Numbered from the stretch's first letter, positions 1 through 6,382 are shown. The stretch is DNA of 6,382 nucleotides from Cytophagales bacterium (GCA_027317105.1 DAHVFH010000145.1:1-6382), one strand, 5' to 3'. Notes: generated by a model not told the origin, from the sequence alone. Program-made: numbers and translations.

Positions 1-519
1 TTCATTTCTGTCCTTCGCAAAAAAGCGGAACAAAAGGAAATTTCCATTCACCGAAAAAAGAACTTCGACAATCTTTCTGCCCCCATTAGGGATCGGCTAA
101 TCCCCTGGTTTAAGAATCCTGAGAAGATTGCGTTTATAAAGCACGAAGAGTTGATCATCGCTTTGCCCAAAAACTATATTTTCGAAATTGAATTTCTGGC
201 CAAATTTCTAAGGGTAATCCAAAAAGGAACAGCCATTGCAACGATCAAGCACGACAAACTTATTCCCGAACATGCCTTTGCCCTCGCTACCGAAATGAAC
301 GCTGATCATTTCCCTTCCTTAGCGCTCACAATAGAACAAGCGATTGCCTATCTAAGAAAAGATGTACTAAATCTTCCCACTGATCATCGAGGATTTGCGT
401 TAATAAACCATCGAAATCTACCGTTAGGCTGGGGCAACCTGCTGGGCAACCGAATGAACAATCTCTATCCTTCAGGTTGGCGCATCCGAAATGAATTTGA
501 CCCAACCGCTCAAGGTTAA
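1..519 (+). CDS. RsmF-like rRNA cytosine-C5 methyltransferase, C-terminal fragment
   Basis: This is the last 172 codons of a gene that starts before the window; the frame is open from base 1 to the TAA at 517-519. The tail reads as the RNA-binding PUA-like domain that ends RsmF-type rRNA m5C methyltransferases: a stretch with LPLGWGNLLGNRMNNLYPSG close to the C-terminus matches the family pattern of LPLG, an N-R-x-N-N-x-YP segment and a final WRIR. The catalytic SAM-binding domain with its two cysteines would lie upstream and is not visible, so activity cannot be judged. The TTG at 151 is an internal leucine, not a start, because coding sequence of the same character continues upstream of it. 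kdsB follows 25 nt downstream on the same strand, so the two may be cotranscribed. By family, the protein acts on ribosomal RNA in the cytoplasm; the exact target base is not inferable. Confidence 0.75.
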   Translation, partial: FISVLRKKAEQKEISIHRKKNFDNLSAPIRDRLIPWFKNPEKIAFIKHEELIIALPKNYIFEIEFLAKFLRVIQKGTAIATIKHDKLIPEHAFALATEMNADHFPSLALTIEQAIAYLRKDVLNLPTDHRGFALINHRNLPLGWGNLLGNRMNNLYPSGWRIRNEFDPTAQG

Positions 520-544
520 AACATTTTTTTACTTTTGAGTAATT

Positions 545-1297
545 ATGAAAATTCTTGGTATCATCCCTTCCCGCTATGCCTCTTCCCGTTTTCCGGGCAA
601 ACCGTTAGTTGATATGCTCGGCCAAACGATGATCCAACGGGTCTATGGCCAGGTGAAAAAATCAAACCATGTTTCAAAAGTAGTGGTGGCCACCGATGAC
701 CAACGAATTTACGACCATGTGCTGTCCTTTGGCGGTTTAGCTTGCCTGACTGCCGAAAGCCACCCAAGTGGAACAGACCGATGCTATGAAGTGCTAAAAA
801 GGGAAAAGGAAAATTTTGATTTCGCCATCAACATTCAGGGTGATGAACCTTTTATTAATCCGGATCAAATTGATTTGCTTTGTTCGTCATTAAATACAGA
901 AACCGAGTTGGCAACTTTAATCCAAAAAATTTCATCATTGGAACAATTGCTTTCACCGGGTGAAGCAAAAGTAGTAATCAACCATCAACGCGAAGCCATT
1001 TATTTCAGTCGCTCTTCTATTCCATACGTGTTAAAATCAGAACAGAAAGACTGGTTAGGAAAAACCACCTTTTACCGACATGTTGGGTTGTACGCTTATC
1101 GCTCAGACGTATTAGCAAAGATTACTGCACTCCAACCTTCCCTTCTTGAAAAAGCCGAATCGCTTGAACAATTGCGTTGGATTGAGAACGGTTTTAAAAT
1201 AAAAACAGTTGAGACCGAAATGGAAGAAAGTATATGCATTGATACACCCGAGGATTTGGAGAGAGCGCTATTGATTCTAAAATCCAACAAGGCTTAA
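545..1297 (+). CDS. kdsB: 3-deoxy-manno-octulosonate cytidylyltransferase (CMP-Kdo synthetase)
   Basis: KdsB activates Kdo with CTP to give CMP-Kdo and pyrophosphate in the cytoplasm. CMP-Kdo is the donor for the Kdo transferase that builds the inner core on lipid A, so the gene implies an LPS-bearing Gram-negative cell. The 250-residue length is typical. Family motifs appear in order: the nucleotide-binding IPSRYASSRFPGKPL (7-21), ATDD (49-52), SGTDR (75-79), QGDEP (98-102, with D100 the expected Mg ligand), YFSRSSIP (153-160), RHVGLYAYR (178-186), ESLEQLRW (205-212) and IDTPEDLE (232-239, with D233 the second expected metal ligand). All look intact. The ATG at 545 places the first motif at the usual distance from the N-terminus; no clear Shine-Dalgarno precedes it, as is usual in Bacteroidota. 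The next gene starts 3 nt after the stop, suggesting translational coupling. Confidence 0.97.
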   Translation: MKILGIIPSRYASSRFPGKPLVDMLGQTMIQRVYGQVKKSNHVSKVVVATDDQRIYDHVLSFGGLACLTAESHPSGTDRCYEVLKREKENFDFAINIQGDEPFINPDQIDLLCSSLNTETELATLIQKISSLEQLLSPGEAKVVINHQREAIYFSRSSIPYVLKSEQKDWLGKTTFYRHVGLYAYRSDVLAKITALQPSLLEKAESLEQLRWIENGFKIKTVETEMEESICIDTPEDLERALLILKSNKA

Positions 1298-1300
1298 CCA

Positions 1301-1753
1301 TTGGCTCACCTCAAATCAGCTCTCCACACCCTTTGCCTTGCTTACATTGAGCAACGGATTACAACGGCAACTCAGGCCATCCGATCTGCGCAGTCGTCTG
1401 CTAACGAAGAAACAAAAAGTAGTGCTGGCGATAAATATGAAACCGGAAGGGCGATGGCACAGTTAGAAATTGAAAAGAACAGCACACAACTTTCGGAGGC
1501 AAATAAACTCAAACAAATCCTCTCGCAAATCAACCCGGATAAGATAACAGAAACAGCTCAGTCAGGGAGTTTAGTTTCAACCACTAACGAGAACTATTAC
1601 ATTGCCATTGCCGCTGGGCAATTTACTTTAGAGGGAAAAATCTATTTTGCGATTTCCCCTTCATCCCCCATCGCCCATAAGTTATTAGGGCTAAAGACCG
1701 GTGATCAATTTACTTTTAATAATAAAATTTTTGTGATTGCAAAAGTAATTTAA
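1301..1753 (+). CDS. GreA/GreB-like small protein, function unassigned
   Basis: This 150-residue cytoplasmic protein has two parts. Residues about 5-75 are charged and helical, consistent with an antiparallel coiled coil, and carry a polar segment NEETKSSAGDKYETGR (35-50) where the tip would fall. Residues about 85-150 are beta-rich and contain ISPSSPIAHKLLGLKTGDQF (118-137), which resembles the C-terminal FKBP-like domain of GreA, where an SPIA..L.G...GD pattern precedes the last strands. I infer a relative of transcript-cleavage/secondary-channel factors, not GreA itself. From memory, similar Bacteroidota proteins are often labelled 3-oxoacyl-ACP synthase; nothing here supports that, since the protein is far too short and lacks a thiolase-type active site. 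The start must be the TTG at 1301: the kdsB stop lies in the same frame two codons upstream, and the next in-frame ATG (1451) would remove the N-terminal helix. It is probably cotranscribed with kdsB. Confidence 0.72.
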   Translation: MAHLKSALHTLCLAYIEQRITTATQAIRSAQSSANEETKSSAGDKYETGRAMAQLEIEKNSTQLSEANKLKQILSQINPDKITETAQSGSLVSTTNENYYIAIAAGQFTLEGKIYFAISPSSPIAHKLLGLKTGDQFTFNNKIFVIAKVI

Positions 1754-1900
1754 GCATAATTCCAAACCTTAACCTTCATTCCCAATCACAATTAGTCATC
1801 TCTGAGGCTCTCGGTGCCCTCTGTGGTGAACTTTCAAAAGTTAAACCACAGGGTACACAGAGACCGCAGAGAAATACACAGAGAAGGAGGTTAATTCTTG
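1754..1900. other. Convergent intergenic gap
   Basis: This gap lies between the 3' ends of the GreA-like gene (+) and the GH65 gene (-). Its first 46 bases show no gene or motif I recognise. The rest holds the palindromic CACAGAG-type element listed separately and a short tail with another CACAGAG copy at 1876-1882. No long T-run follows the hairpin on either strand, so if it terminates transcription from both sides it does not look like a textbook intrinsic terminator. Confidence 0.6.
1800..1871. repeat. Imperfect palindrome of CACAGAG-type intergenic repeat
   Basis: The left arm (about 1800-1835) and right arm (about 1837-1871) are nearly reverse complements. CTCTG pairs with CAGAG at the base, TCTCGGTG with CACAGAGA with one mismatch, CCTCTGTGG or its close variant with CCACAGGG, and AACTTT with AAAGTT at the apex (1829-1842). 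A few bulges and mismatches are needed. The right arm contains close copies of CACAGAG, with a further copy just after it. Motifs of the form CCACAGAG..CACAGAG are, from memory, dispersed between genes in many unrelated bacterial genomes. The position between convergent genes fits a bidirectional terminator or RNA-stabilising hairpin, but that role is inference. Confidence 0.7.
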
Positions 1901-4180
1901 TTACAACTTTACTCCTTTACCATTCAGCATTATCTCCAACGGTTCGCCCGATTCAAGAATTACTTCCGTTTTTTCTTTGGCCACTTTTACTTTAAGCACG
2001 CGTCCATTAAACTCAATTCGGAAGGAATACGATTTCCATTGCTCCGGTATGTAGGGTGTGAAAAATAATTTCCCTTCCCTAACATTCATCCCACCAAAAC
2101 CTTTCACCACACTCATCCAGGTGCCGGCCATGCTGGTGATGTGGCACCCATCTTCCGTGTCGTTGTTGTAGTCGTCAAGGTCGAGACGTGAAGTACGCAA
2201 GTACATCTCATAGGCTTTTTCCTTGTATCCAAGTTTAGACGCAAGGATCACATGCACACAAGGGGAGAGCGAAGATTCGTGAACTGTCATCGGCTCATAA
2301 AAGTCAAAGTTACGTTTGATCTGGTCTAGCGTAAAATCATCTTCAAATAAAAACATACACTGCAACACATCGGCTTGTTTTATAAAACACGAGCGTAAAA
2401 TCCTGTCCCACGACCACTTCTGGTTGAGGGGCCGGTCTTCGGCAGGCAAATCAGAAACTTTGATCAGTTCTTTATCTAAAAATCCATCCTGTTGCAAAAA
2501 GATGCCCCGCGTTTTATCTTCGGCATAATACATTTTGTCAACAATGTCTTTCCATTTTTTTGTTTCCTCTTCTTCGTGGAAATTAAGTTTTCCGGAAAGG
2601 GATTTATATTTCGATCCGTCTGAATTTTTTACATACTCCAGTGCTTCTTGTGTAAAGCGAAGCGTCCAAGCGGCCAGGTAATTGGTGTACCAATTGTTGT
2701 TTACGTTGTTCTCATATTCATTAGGTCCGGTCACTCCAAGAATCACGTATTTATTTTTGTCTGCACTCCAATTTACGCGCTGCACCCAAAATCGAGAAAT
2801 ACCAATCAGTACTTCCAAACCAAATTCAGTAAAATAGTCTTTGTCTCCTGTATAGTTTACATAGTCGCGCATGGCATAGGCCATGGCGCTTGTGCGGTGA
2901 ATTTCTTCAAAGGTAATTTCCCATTCGTTATGGCATTCTTCACCATTCATTGTAACAAATGGATAAAATGCAGCGCCATCTTTAAAGCCTAACTTCTTCG
3001 CGTTCTCAATGGCTTTTGGCAAATGTTTGTAGCGATAAACCAGCAATTGTCTAGCTACACTTGGATCCGATGTGCTAAGGTAAAAAGGCAAACAGTACGC
3101 TTCCGTATCCCAGTAGGTACTGCCACCATATTTTTCTCCCGTAAATCCTTTTGGCCCTATGTTGAGCCGTTCGTCTTTGCCCGTATAGGTTTGCATCAAT
3201 TGAAAAATATTAAAGCGAATACCTTGTTGTGCGGCAATGTCACCTTCAATGGTGATGTCGCATTCACTCCACGTATGCGCCCATACTGCTGCATGTTTGG
3301 CTAGAAGTTGTTGGAACCCAATTTTACTGGTCTCGTCAATTTTGGCATGGCACTTTTTTACCAATTCCTCTTTATCATGATTTTCAGAAGTTAAAACGGC
3401 TGCATATTTATAGATAGTCAGTTCAGTGCCTTCCGTCAATTCAACCTCTACGATATTATCGGCATATTTGTCTCTAATGTTTGTAAACACCTTTCCCCCA
3501 ATTCGTTGGCCGTTCATCTCCAAATCATATTCAATGCCGGTGCAAACCTGAAAAAAAGTCTTTTTCGTTTGTGCGCTTACAATTACCCAACCCATCTGTG
3601 ATTCTTCGTACACCCGGTCCCAAAATTTTTCATCGTAGTTTGAATCTTTATTGACCACATCTGCATCAATGCCGAGGGTAATCTTTGCTGTTGAAGAAAA
3701 ATTCAACGGCTTAATGGAGTATTTGATCGCCCCCACTTCGCCATCCGCCATGCTACAAAAGCGCTGGGCATTCACTTCTACTTTTTTGCCATCCGGGAAA
3801 GTTGCGGTGAAAGAGCGACTGAGTAATCCTAGCCTCATATCCAGTACTCTGCGAAAATTCTCTACCTTACATTTAGCCAAATCCAGTTCTTGATTTTCAA
3901 TATTAATTCCAATGCTTGTCCAACTCGGTGCATTTAGCACTTTGGCAAAGTATTCGGGGTAACCATTTTTCCACCAGCCCACACGTGTTTTATCTGGATA
4001 ATAAACTCCGGCTATGTAGGTGCCTTGATGAGTATCACCGGAATAGTTTTCTTCGAAATTGGCCCGTTGGCCCATTTGGCCATTACCTAAACTGAAAATG
4101 CTCTCGGATACCCTATTCAGATGTGGATCAAAACCTTCTTCAACAATTTGCCATTCGTGATTTTTCAAATACTGCTTCAT
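1901..4180 (-). CDS. Glycoside hydrolase family 65 phosphorylase, probable maltose phosphorylase
   Basis: Predicted to split maltose with inorganic phosphate, with inversion, into glucose and beta-D-glucose-1-phosphate in the cytoplasm. The 759-residue length is close to characterised maltose phosphorylases (about 750-760). It shows the GH65 layout: an N-terminal beta-sandwich (about 1-270), a linker, an (alpha/alpha)6 catalytic barrel (about 310-690) and a short C-terminal beta domain. HNEWEITFE (417-425) matches the acceptor-site loop known to separate maltose phosphorylases from trehalose and kojibiose phosphorylases. The catalytic acid is expected to be E488 in TGPNEYE (484-490). KQAD (601-604) and HESSLSP (634-640) match the glucose- and phosphate-binding segments. 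No signal peptide is visible. The start is the ATG at 4178-4180, 10 nt after the pgmB stop, with no clear Shine-Dalgarno, so the two are probably one transcript. Specificity is inferred from the loop; nigerose or kojibiose activity is less likely but not excluded. Confidence 0.92.
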   Translation of the reverse strand: MKQYLKNHEWQIVEEGFDPHLNRVSESIFSLGNGQMGQRANFEENYSGDTHQGTYIAGVYYPDKTRVGWWKNGYPEYFAKVLNAPSWTSIGINIENQELDLAKCKVENFRRVLDMRLGLLSRSFTATFPDGKKVEVNAQRFCSMADGEVGAIKYSIKPLNFSSTAKITLGIDADVVNKDSNYDEKFWDRVYEESQMGWVIVSAQTKKTFFQVCTGIEYDLEMNGQRIGGKVFTNIRDKYADNIVEVELTEGTELTIYKYAAVLTSENHDKEELVKKCHAKIDETSKIGFQQLLAKHAAVWAHTWSECDITIEGDIAAQQGIRFNIFQLMQTYTGKDERLNIGPKGFTGEKYGGSTYWDTEAYCLPFYLSTSDPSVARQLLVYRYKHLPKAIENAKKLGFKDGAAFYPFVTMNGEECHNEWEITFEEIHRTSAMAYAMRDYVNYTGDKDYFTEFGLEVLIGISRFWVQRVNWSADKNKYVILGVTGPNEYENNVNNNWYTNYLAAWTLRFTQEALEYVKNSDGSKYKSLSGKLNFHEEEETKKWKDIVDKMYYAEDKTRGIFLQQDGFLDKELIKVSDLPAEDRPLNQKWSWDRILRSCFIKQADVLQCMFLFEDDFTLDQIKRNFDFYEPMTVHESSLSPCVHVILASKLGYKEKAYEMYLRTSRLDLDDYNNDTEDGCHITSMAGTWMSVVKGFGGMNVREGKLFFTPYIPEQWKSYSFRIEFNGRVLKVKVAKEKTEVILESGEPLEIMLNGKGVKL

Positions 4181-4190
4181 AGAAATTAAT

Positions 4191-4847
4191 TCAAGATTTA
4201 AGGTTCAATATTTGGAGTTGTTCCATTTTAAAATCGCCCGTCTTTTCGATCACGAGATCAGCTTTTCCTAGCTGGTCGGTCGAGCCCACGCCTACACACT
4301 TCATCCGTGCGGCAATAGCAGCTTCTACACCCGCTTCGGCATCTTCAAAAACCAAACAATCAGCAGGGGGAATATTTACTTTCTTTGCCGCCAATAAAAA
4401 TATTTCCGGATCGGGTTTGGAATGTTTAATCATCGTGCCATCTACAATCGCATCAAAGTAATCTTTAATTCCTAAAAGATTCAAAACCGTATCCGCATTC
4501 TTACTACTGGAAGCCAAGGCCACCTTTATTCCATTCGATCGGATTTCCTGAATCAGCCCCTTGACTCCGGGAAAAATCTCATCAGGTTTCATGGCGTTGA
4601 TGTATTCAACAAACCATTTATTCTTTTTGGTAGCAAGTCTTTCCATTTCCTCATGGCTTAGGCGAAGATTTCCGAGGTCTAGTATGATCTCCAACGAGCG
4701 CATGCGACTTACCCCTTTTAGTTGTTCATTTTCTTTTTCCGTAAAATCAATTCCCAATTCTTTCGCCAATCTTTTCCAGGCGATAAAATGGTAATGTGCG
4801 GTGTCAACAATTACACCATCAAGGTCAAAGATTGCAGCTTGGATCAT
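4191..4847 (-). CDS. pgmB: Beta-phosphoglucomutase
   Basis: A HAD-superfamily mutase that converts beta-D-glucose-1-phosphate to glucose-6-phosphate via a beta-glucose-1,6-bisphosphate intermediate, feeding the product of the adjacent phosphorylase into glycolysis. The 218-residue length is typical. Residues aligned by motif to the Lactococcus lactis enzyme are all present: nucleophile D8 and acid/base D10 in FDLDGVIVDT (7-16), T16 and H20, the cap residue R48 in LKGVSRMRS (43-51), S113/S115 in ALASSSKN (110-117), K144 in KHSKPDP (141-147), and E168/D169 in VFEDAEAG (166-173). The cap domain spans about 17-90. The ATG at 4845-4847 puts the DxD motif at residues 8-10, as in the family. The 10-nt spacing to the GH65 gene downstream strongly supports a shared substrate. 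I find no convincing Bacteroidota -7/-33 promoter in the 120 bp upstream. Confidence 0.95.
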   Translation of the reverse strand: MIQAAIFDLDGVIVDTAHYHFIAWKRLAKELGIDFTEKENEQLKGVSRMRSLEIILDLGNLRLSHEEMERLATKKNKWFVEYINAMKPDEIFPGVKGLIQEIRSNGIKVALASSSKNADTVLNLLGIKDYFDAIVDGTMIKHSKPDPEIFLLAAKKVNIPPADCLVFEDAEAGVEAAIAARMKCVGVGSTDQLGKADLVIEKTGDFKMEQLQILNLKS

Positions 4848-4967
4848 TGTTTGGGGGAAATTTTATAATGAACTTTTAAAGTTGGGAGTAGACAGTCACC
4901 ATTTGGCAATAAAATCATGTGTGGGTGGGTATCCTGTCAACCGCATTCTGCTTACTGCCTACTTTTT
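4848..4967. other. Intergenic gap between kinase and pgmB
   Basis: A 120-bp region separates the kinase stop from the pgmB start, much longer than the other gaps in this run of minus-strand genes, so pgmB may have its own promoter or a processing or attenuation site here. It contains the heptamer/inverted-repeat structure listed separately and a short perfect palindrome, AACTTTTAAAGTT (4871-4883), 24 bp upstream of the pgmB start, which might be a regulator site or chance AT-rich symmetry. A TTGACA hexamer lies on the minus strand around 4933-4938 but has no matching downstream element at proper spacing. Confidence 0.45.
4887..4963. repeat. Degenerate 7-bp tandem repeats with an inverted partner
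   Basis: On the plus strand three adjacent heptamers stand at 4942-4962: CGCATTC, TGCTTAC and TGCCTAC. AGTAGACAGT at 4887-4896 is the reverse complement of ACTGCCTACT at 4954-4963 with one mismatch, so the two could pair across a loop of about 57 nt. A run of seven T follows the right arm on the plus strand, but no plus-strand gene precedes it. The structure looks like a decayed intergenic repeat element; its function is unknown. Confidence 0.5.
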
Positions 4968-5939
4968 TTAAATGTGTCCTCTTTTAATGATTGCATCTGT
5001 TTCAGTTAGCGGCTTGAATACTTCAAACGTTTTTCCTTGTGTCCGTAATGCACCCAAGGCATTACCATATTTGGCAGCCCCAATATAATCGGTTGGCTTT
5101 TGCAAAAGTCCATAACCTAAGCCACCTGCAAACGAATCGCCACAACCAGTAGTATCGATCACCTGGCCAACTTTAATGGGGGGCACCATTTCCTCAACAG
5201 TCTTGCCCCGTTGGCGATAATAAACCAAACAGCCTCTTGAATCCATCGTAATATAAACGGCCTTAACGCCCATATCCAGACAATGATCACCGAATTGGCG
5301 GAGCATGGCGCGATCTGGCTCTTCTGTTTTTACAAAATCGGAGGTCTCATATTCTTTTTTGAACCACGAGGCCTGAGCCTCCTCGAGGTTCATTTTCAAC
5401 ACATCAATGTATGGAAGCCATAAATCACGATCGATCCAGAATTTACGGTGTCGTTCTCCATTGACCATGCAGGCGGTGGTAGGCCCATGTGCATCAAAAA
5501 CAATAAGCCCCTTACTTTTCTTTTTTAAAAACTGAAGTGTTTCCAAAGCAATCTCATAATCGCTGATGGGTATGAAAACAAAAACTTTACAATCGATGAG
5601 TTTTTTAAAATCCTCGGGAACAAGGGGATCCATAAAACCAGTTTGTCGCTCAAGCCGGTTGTTCATGTCCAAAAACCTCAAACTAATTATGTCGCCTTGG
5701 TCATTCTTTACGGTAAGATGATTTTGATCAAGGCCATGATATCCTTTAAAGACTTCCTTCACATTATCGAGATCGACTTTTCGCAAATGTGACACGGGAA
5801 CGATCTCAATTTTTTTTCCGGCCATTACGGACAACGCGATAACTGGGTGGGTGACACAACCCCACTTCTGGATAAGTTCCCCATTGTGCGTAACGATGTG
5901 ATCTCTGGGGATCGGGCCTACAATTGCTATTCGTTTCAT
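4968..5939 (-). CDS. PfkB/ribokinase-family carbohydrate kinase, substrate unknown
   Basis: A 323-residue cytoplasmic ATP-dependent sugar kinase of the PfkB fold. The clearest evidence is the second PfkB signature DTTGCGDSFAGGLGYGLL (262-279), whose D268 is the expected catalytic base and whose GCGD forms the anion hole. KMNLEEA (182-188) fits the NxxE metal-site motif (N184, E187), and VKAVYITMDSRGCLVYY (225-241) fits the usual strand before the nucleotide site. The N-terminal GG substrate motif is not canonical: the corresponding segment reads KWGCVTHPVIALSVMAG (25-41). The usual functional guesses (ribokinase, fructokinase, adenosine kinase) are therefore not supported. It lies between a GH13 alpha-glucosidase and pgmB in the same direction, which suggests a role in sugar catabolism, perhaps phosphorylating glucose released by its neighbours; that is inference only. 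The ATG at 5937-5939 gives the usual short lead into the first beta strand. The gap to the upstream GH13 gene is 47 nt. Confidence 0.85.
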   Translation of the reverse strand: MKRIAIVGPIPRDHIVTHNGELIQKWGCVTHPVIALSVMAGKKIEIVPVSHLRKVDLDNVKEVFKGYHGLDQNHLTVKNDQGDIISLRFLDMNNRLERQTGFMDPLVPEDFKKLIDCKVFVFIPISDYEIALETLQFLKKKSKGLIVFDAHGPTTACMVNGERHRKFWIDRDLWLPYIDVLKMNLEEAQASWFKKEYETSDFVKTEEPDRAMLRQFGDHCLDMGVKAVYITMDSRGCLVYYRQRGKTVEEMVPPIKVGQVIDTTGCGDSFAGGLGYGLLQKPTDYIGAAKYGNALGALRTQGKTFEVFKPLTETDAIIKRGHI

Positions 5940-5986
5940 CCGATTACATTATTTATGTTGAACGTTTTTTTAAGGAAAAAACTGTG

Positions 5987-6382
5987 TTATTTCACTTTAA
6001 AAATTATCGCTTCCCACGGCCTTAACTGATTTGTTAACCCCTGATCTTCATAGTTACTCAAAACTTTGGTCTGCCAATTGATAGGCAGGGGTAAGTTAAT
6101 GGCTCTTTCTGAAAAATTAAGGGCAATCAACATTTTTTCTTCCTCATTTTCACGAAAAAAAAGGAAAAGTTCTTTGGCCGGAGTATCGATCGGCTTGTAA
6201 TCACCATTATACAGCGCTAGAAAAGATTTCCGAACCTTAACCATTTTCTTAAAAAAAGCCAAAATTGAGTTTGTAGCGCTTTCTTGAGCCGCCACATTGA
6301 TGGATTGGTGATTTGGGTTGACGGTCATCCAAGGCGAACCCAAAGAAAATCCAGCATTTCTATTTTCATTCCACTGCATAGG
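5987..6382 (-). CDS. GH13 alpha-glucosidase/oligo-glucosidase, C-terminal fragment
   Basis: The last 131 codons of a gene whose start lies beyond the right end of the window; the reading frame continues through the edge, where a proline codon precedes the Met at 6377-6379. The visible PMQWNENRNAGF then SPWMTVNPNHQSINV is the region after the catalytic barrel typical of GH13 oligo-1,6-glucosidases and alpha-glucosidases (PMQW...NAGF...PW..VNPN). A helix with a VRKSFLAL segment and a small C-terminal beta-sandwich follow, with ELFLFFRE and MLIALNFSE strands and an end at RPWEAIIFKVK. The catalytic residues lie upstream and cannot be checked. Together with the GH65 phosphorylase it suggests trimming of malto- or isomalto-oligosaccharides. 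Trehalose synthase and sucrose phosphorylase-type relatives share parts of this region, so exact specificity is open. Confidence 0.88.
   Translation of the reverse strand, partial: PMQWNENRNAGFSLGSPWMTVNPNHQSINVAAQESATNSILAFFKKMVKVRKSFLALYNGDYKPIDTPAKELFLFFRENEEEKMLIALNFSERAINLPLPINWQTKVLSNYEDQGLTNQLRPWEAIIFKVK

Noticed and set aside
151..519. A separate 122-codon gene starting at the TTG at 151.
   Set aside because: The same frame is open to base 1 with consistent protein character, so this is the tail of a longer RsmF-like gene.
530..537. TACTTTTG upstream of kdsB matches the Bacteroidota -7 consensus TAnnTTTG.
   Set aside because: It would put the transcript start almost on the ATG, and the only upstream TTTG (496-499) is about 30 nt away, beyond the usual spacing. 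The match occurs in a T-rich gap and is probably chance.
1884..2068. AAGGAGG at 1884-1890 followed by a TTG at 1898 and a 56-codon open frame on the plus strand.
   Set aside because: The Shine-Dalgarno-like string is the tail of the CACAGAG repeat region, Bacteroidota rarely rely on such sites, and the frame is antisense to the well-supported GH65 gene with no recognisable protein character.
2316..3893. Several plus-strand open frames of 70-114 codons within the GH65 gene (for example 2648-2992 and 3023-3304).
   Set aside because: They are antisense shadows of a confident GH65 coding sequence and show no domain-like composition.
4933..4961. TTGACA on the minus strand upstream of pgmB as a sigma70-type -35 box.
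   Set aside because: No acceptable -10 or TAnnTTTG element follows at a suitable distance, and TTGACA is not the usual Bacteroidota promoter element.
4961..4970. T-run after the inverted repeat as an intrinsic terminator.
   Set aside because: The run is on the plus strand, where no gene is being transcribed, and it overlaps the kinase stop codon. On the minus strand the A-tract precedes the hairpin, so it is not a standard terminator for the kinase.

Overview
The window is AT-rich and Gram-negative in character. It carries a CMP-Kdo synthetase gene and proteins that read as typical of Bacteroidota, most likely a Cytophagales-type organism. That assignment rests on protein style (an RsmF-type methyltransferase tail, a small GreA-like protein often seen in this phylum, a GH13/GH65/beta-phosphoglucomutase maltose set) and on the near absence of Shine-Dalgarno sequences. 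No sequence search could be run.

Left part (1-1753, + strand), housekeeping genes: the 3' end of an RsmF-like rRNA cytosine-C5 methyltransferase; kdsB, which makes CMP-Kdo for lipid A/LPS; and a 150-residue GreA/GreB-like protein. The last begins at a TTG only 3 nt after the kdsB stop and in the same frame.

Middle (1754-1900): a 147-bp convergent intergenic gap filled largely by an imperfect palindrome of CACAGAG-type repeat sequence (1800-1871).

Right part (1901-6382, - strand), alpha-glucan/maltose catabolism. In transcription order: the 3' end of a GH13 alpha-glucosidase, a PfkB-family sugar kinase of unknown substrate, beta-phosphoglucomutase (pgmB), and a GH65 phosphorylase whose acceptor-loop segment matches maltose phosphorylase. 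The predicted flow is: GH13 trims malto-oligosaccharides; GH65 splits maltose with phosphate into glucose and beta-glucose-1-phosphate; PgmB converts the latter to glucose-6-phosphate. The PfkB kinase could phosphorylate the free glucose or another sugar, but nothing visible fixes its substrate. A 120-bp gap between kinase and pgmB holds degenerate 7-bp tandem repeats and an inverted repeat.

I see no tRNA, rRNA, CRISPR, insertion sequence or phage genes. The content is mostly well-known families. The items worth a second look are the orphan kinase, the GreA-like protein and the two intergenic repeat structures; none amounts to a clearly new system.
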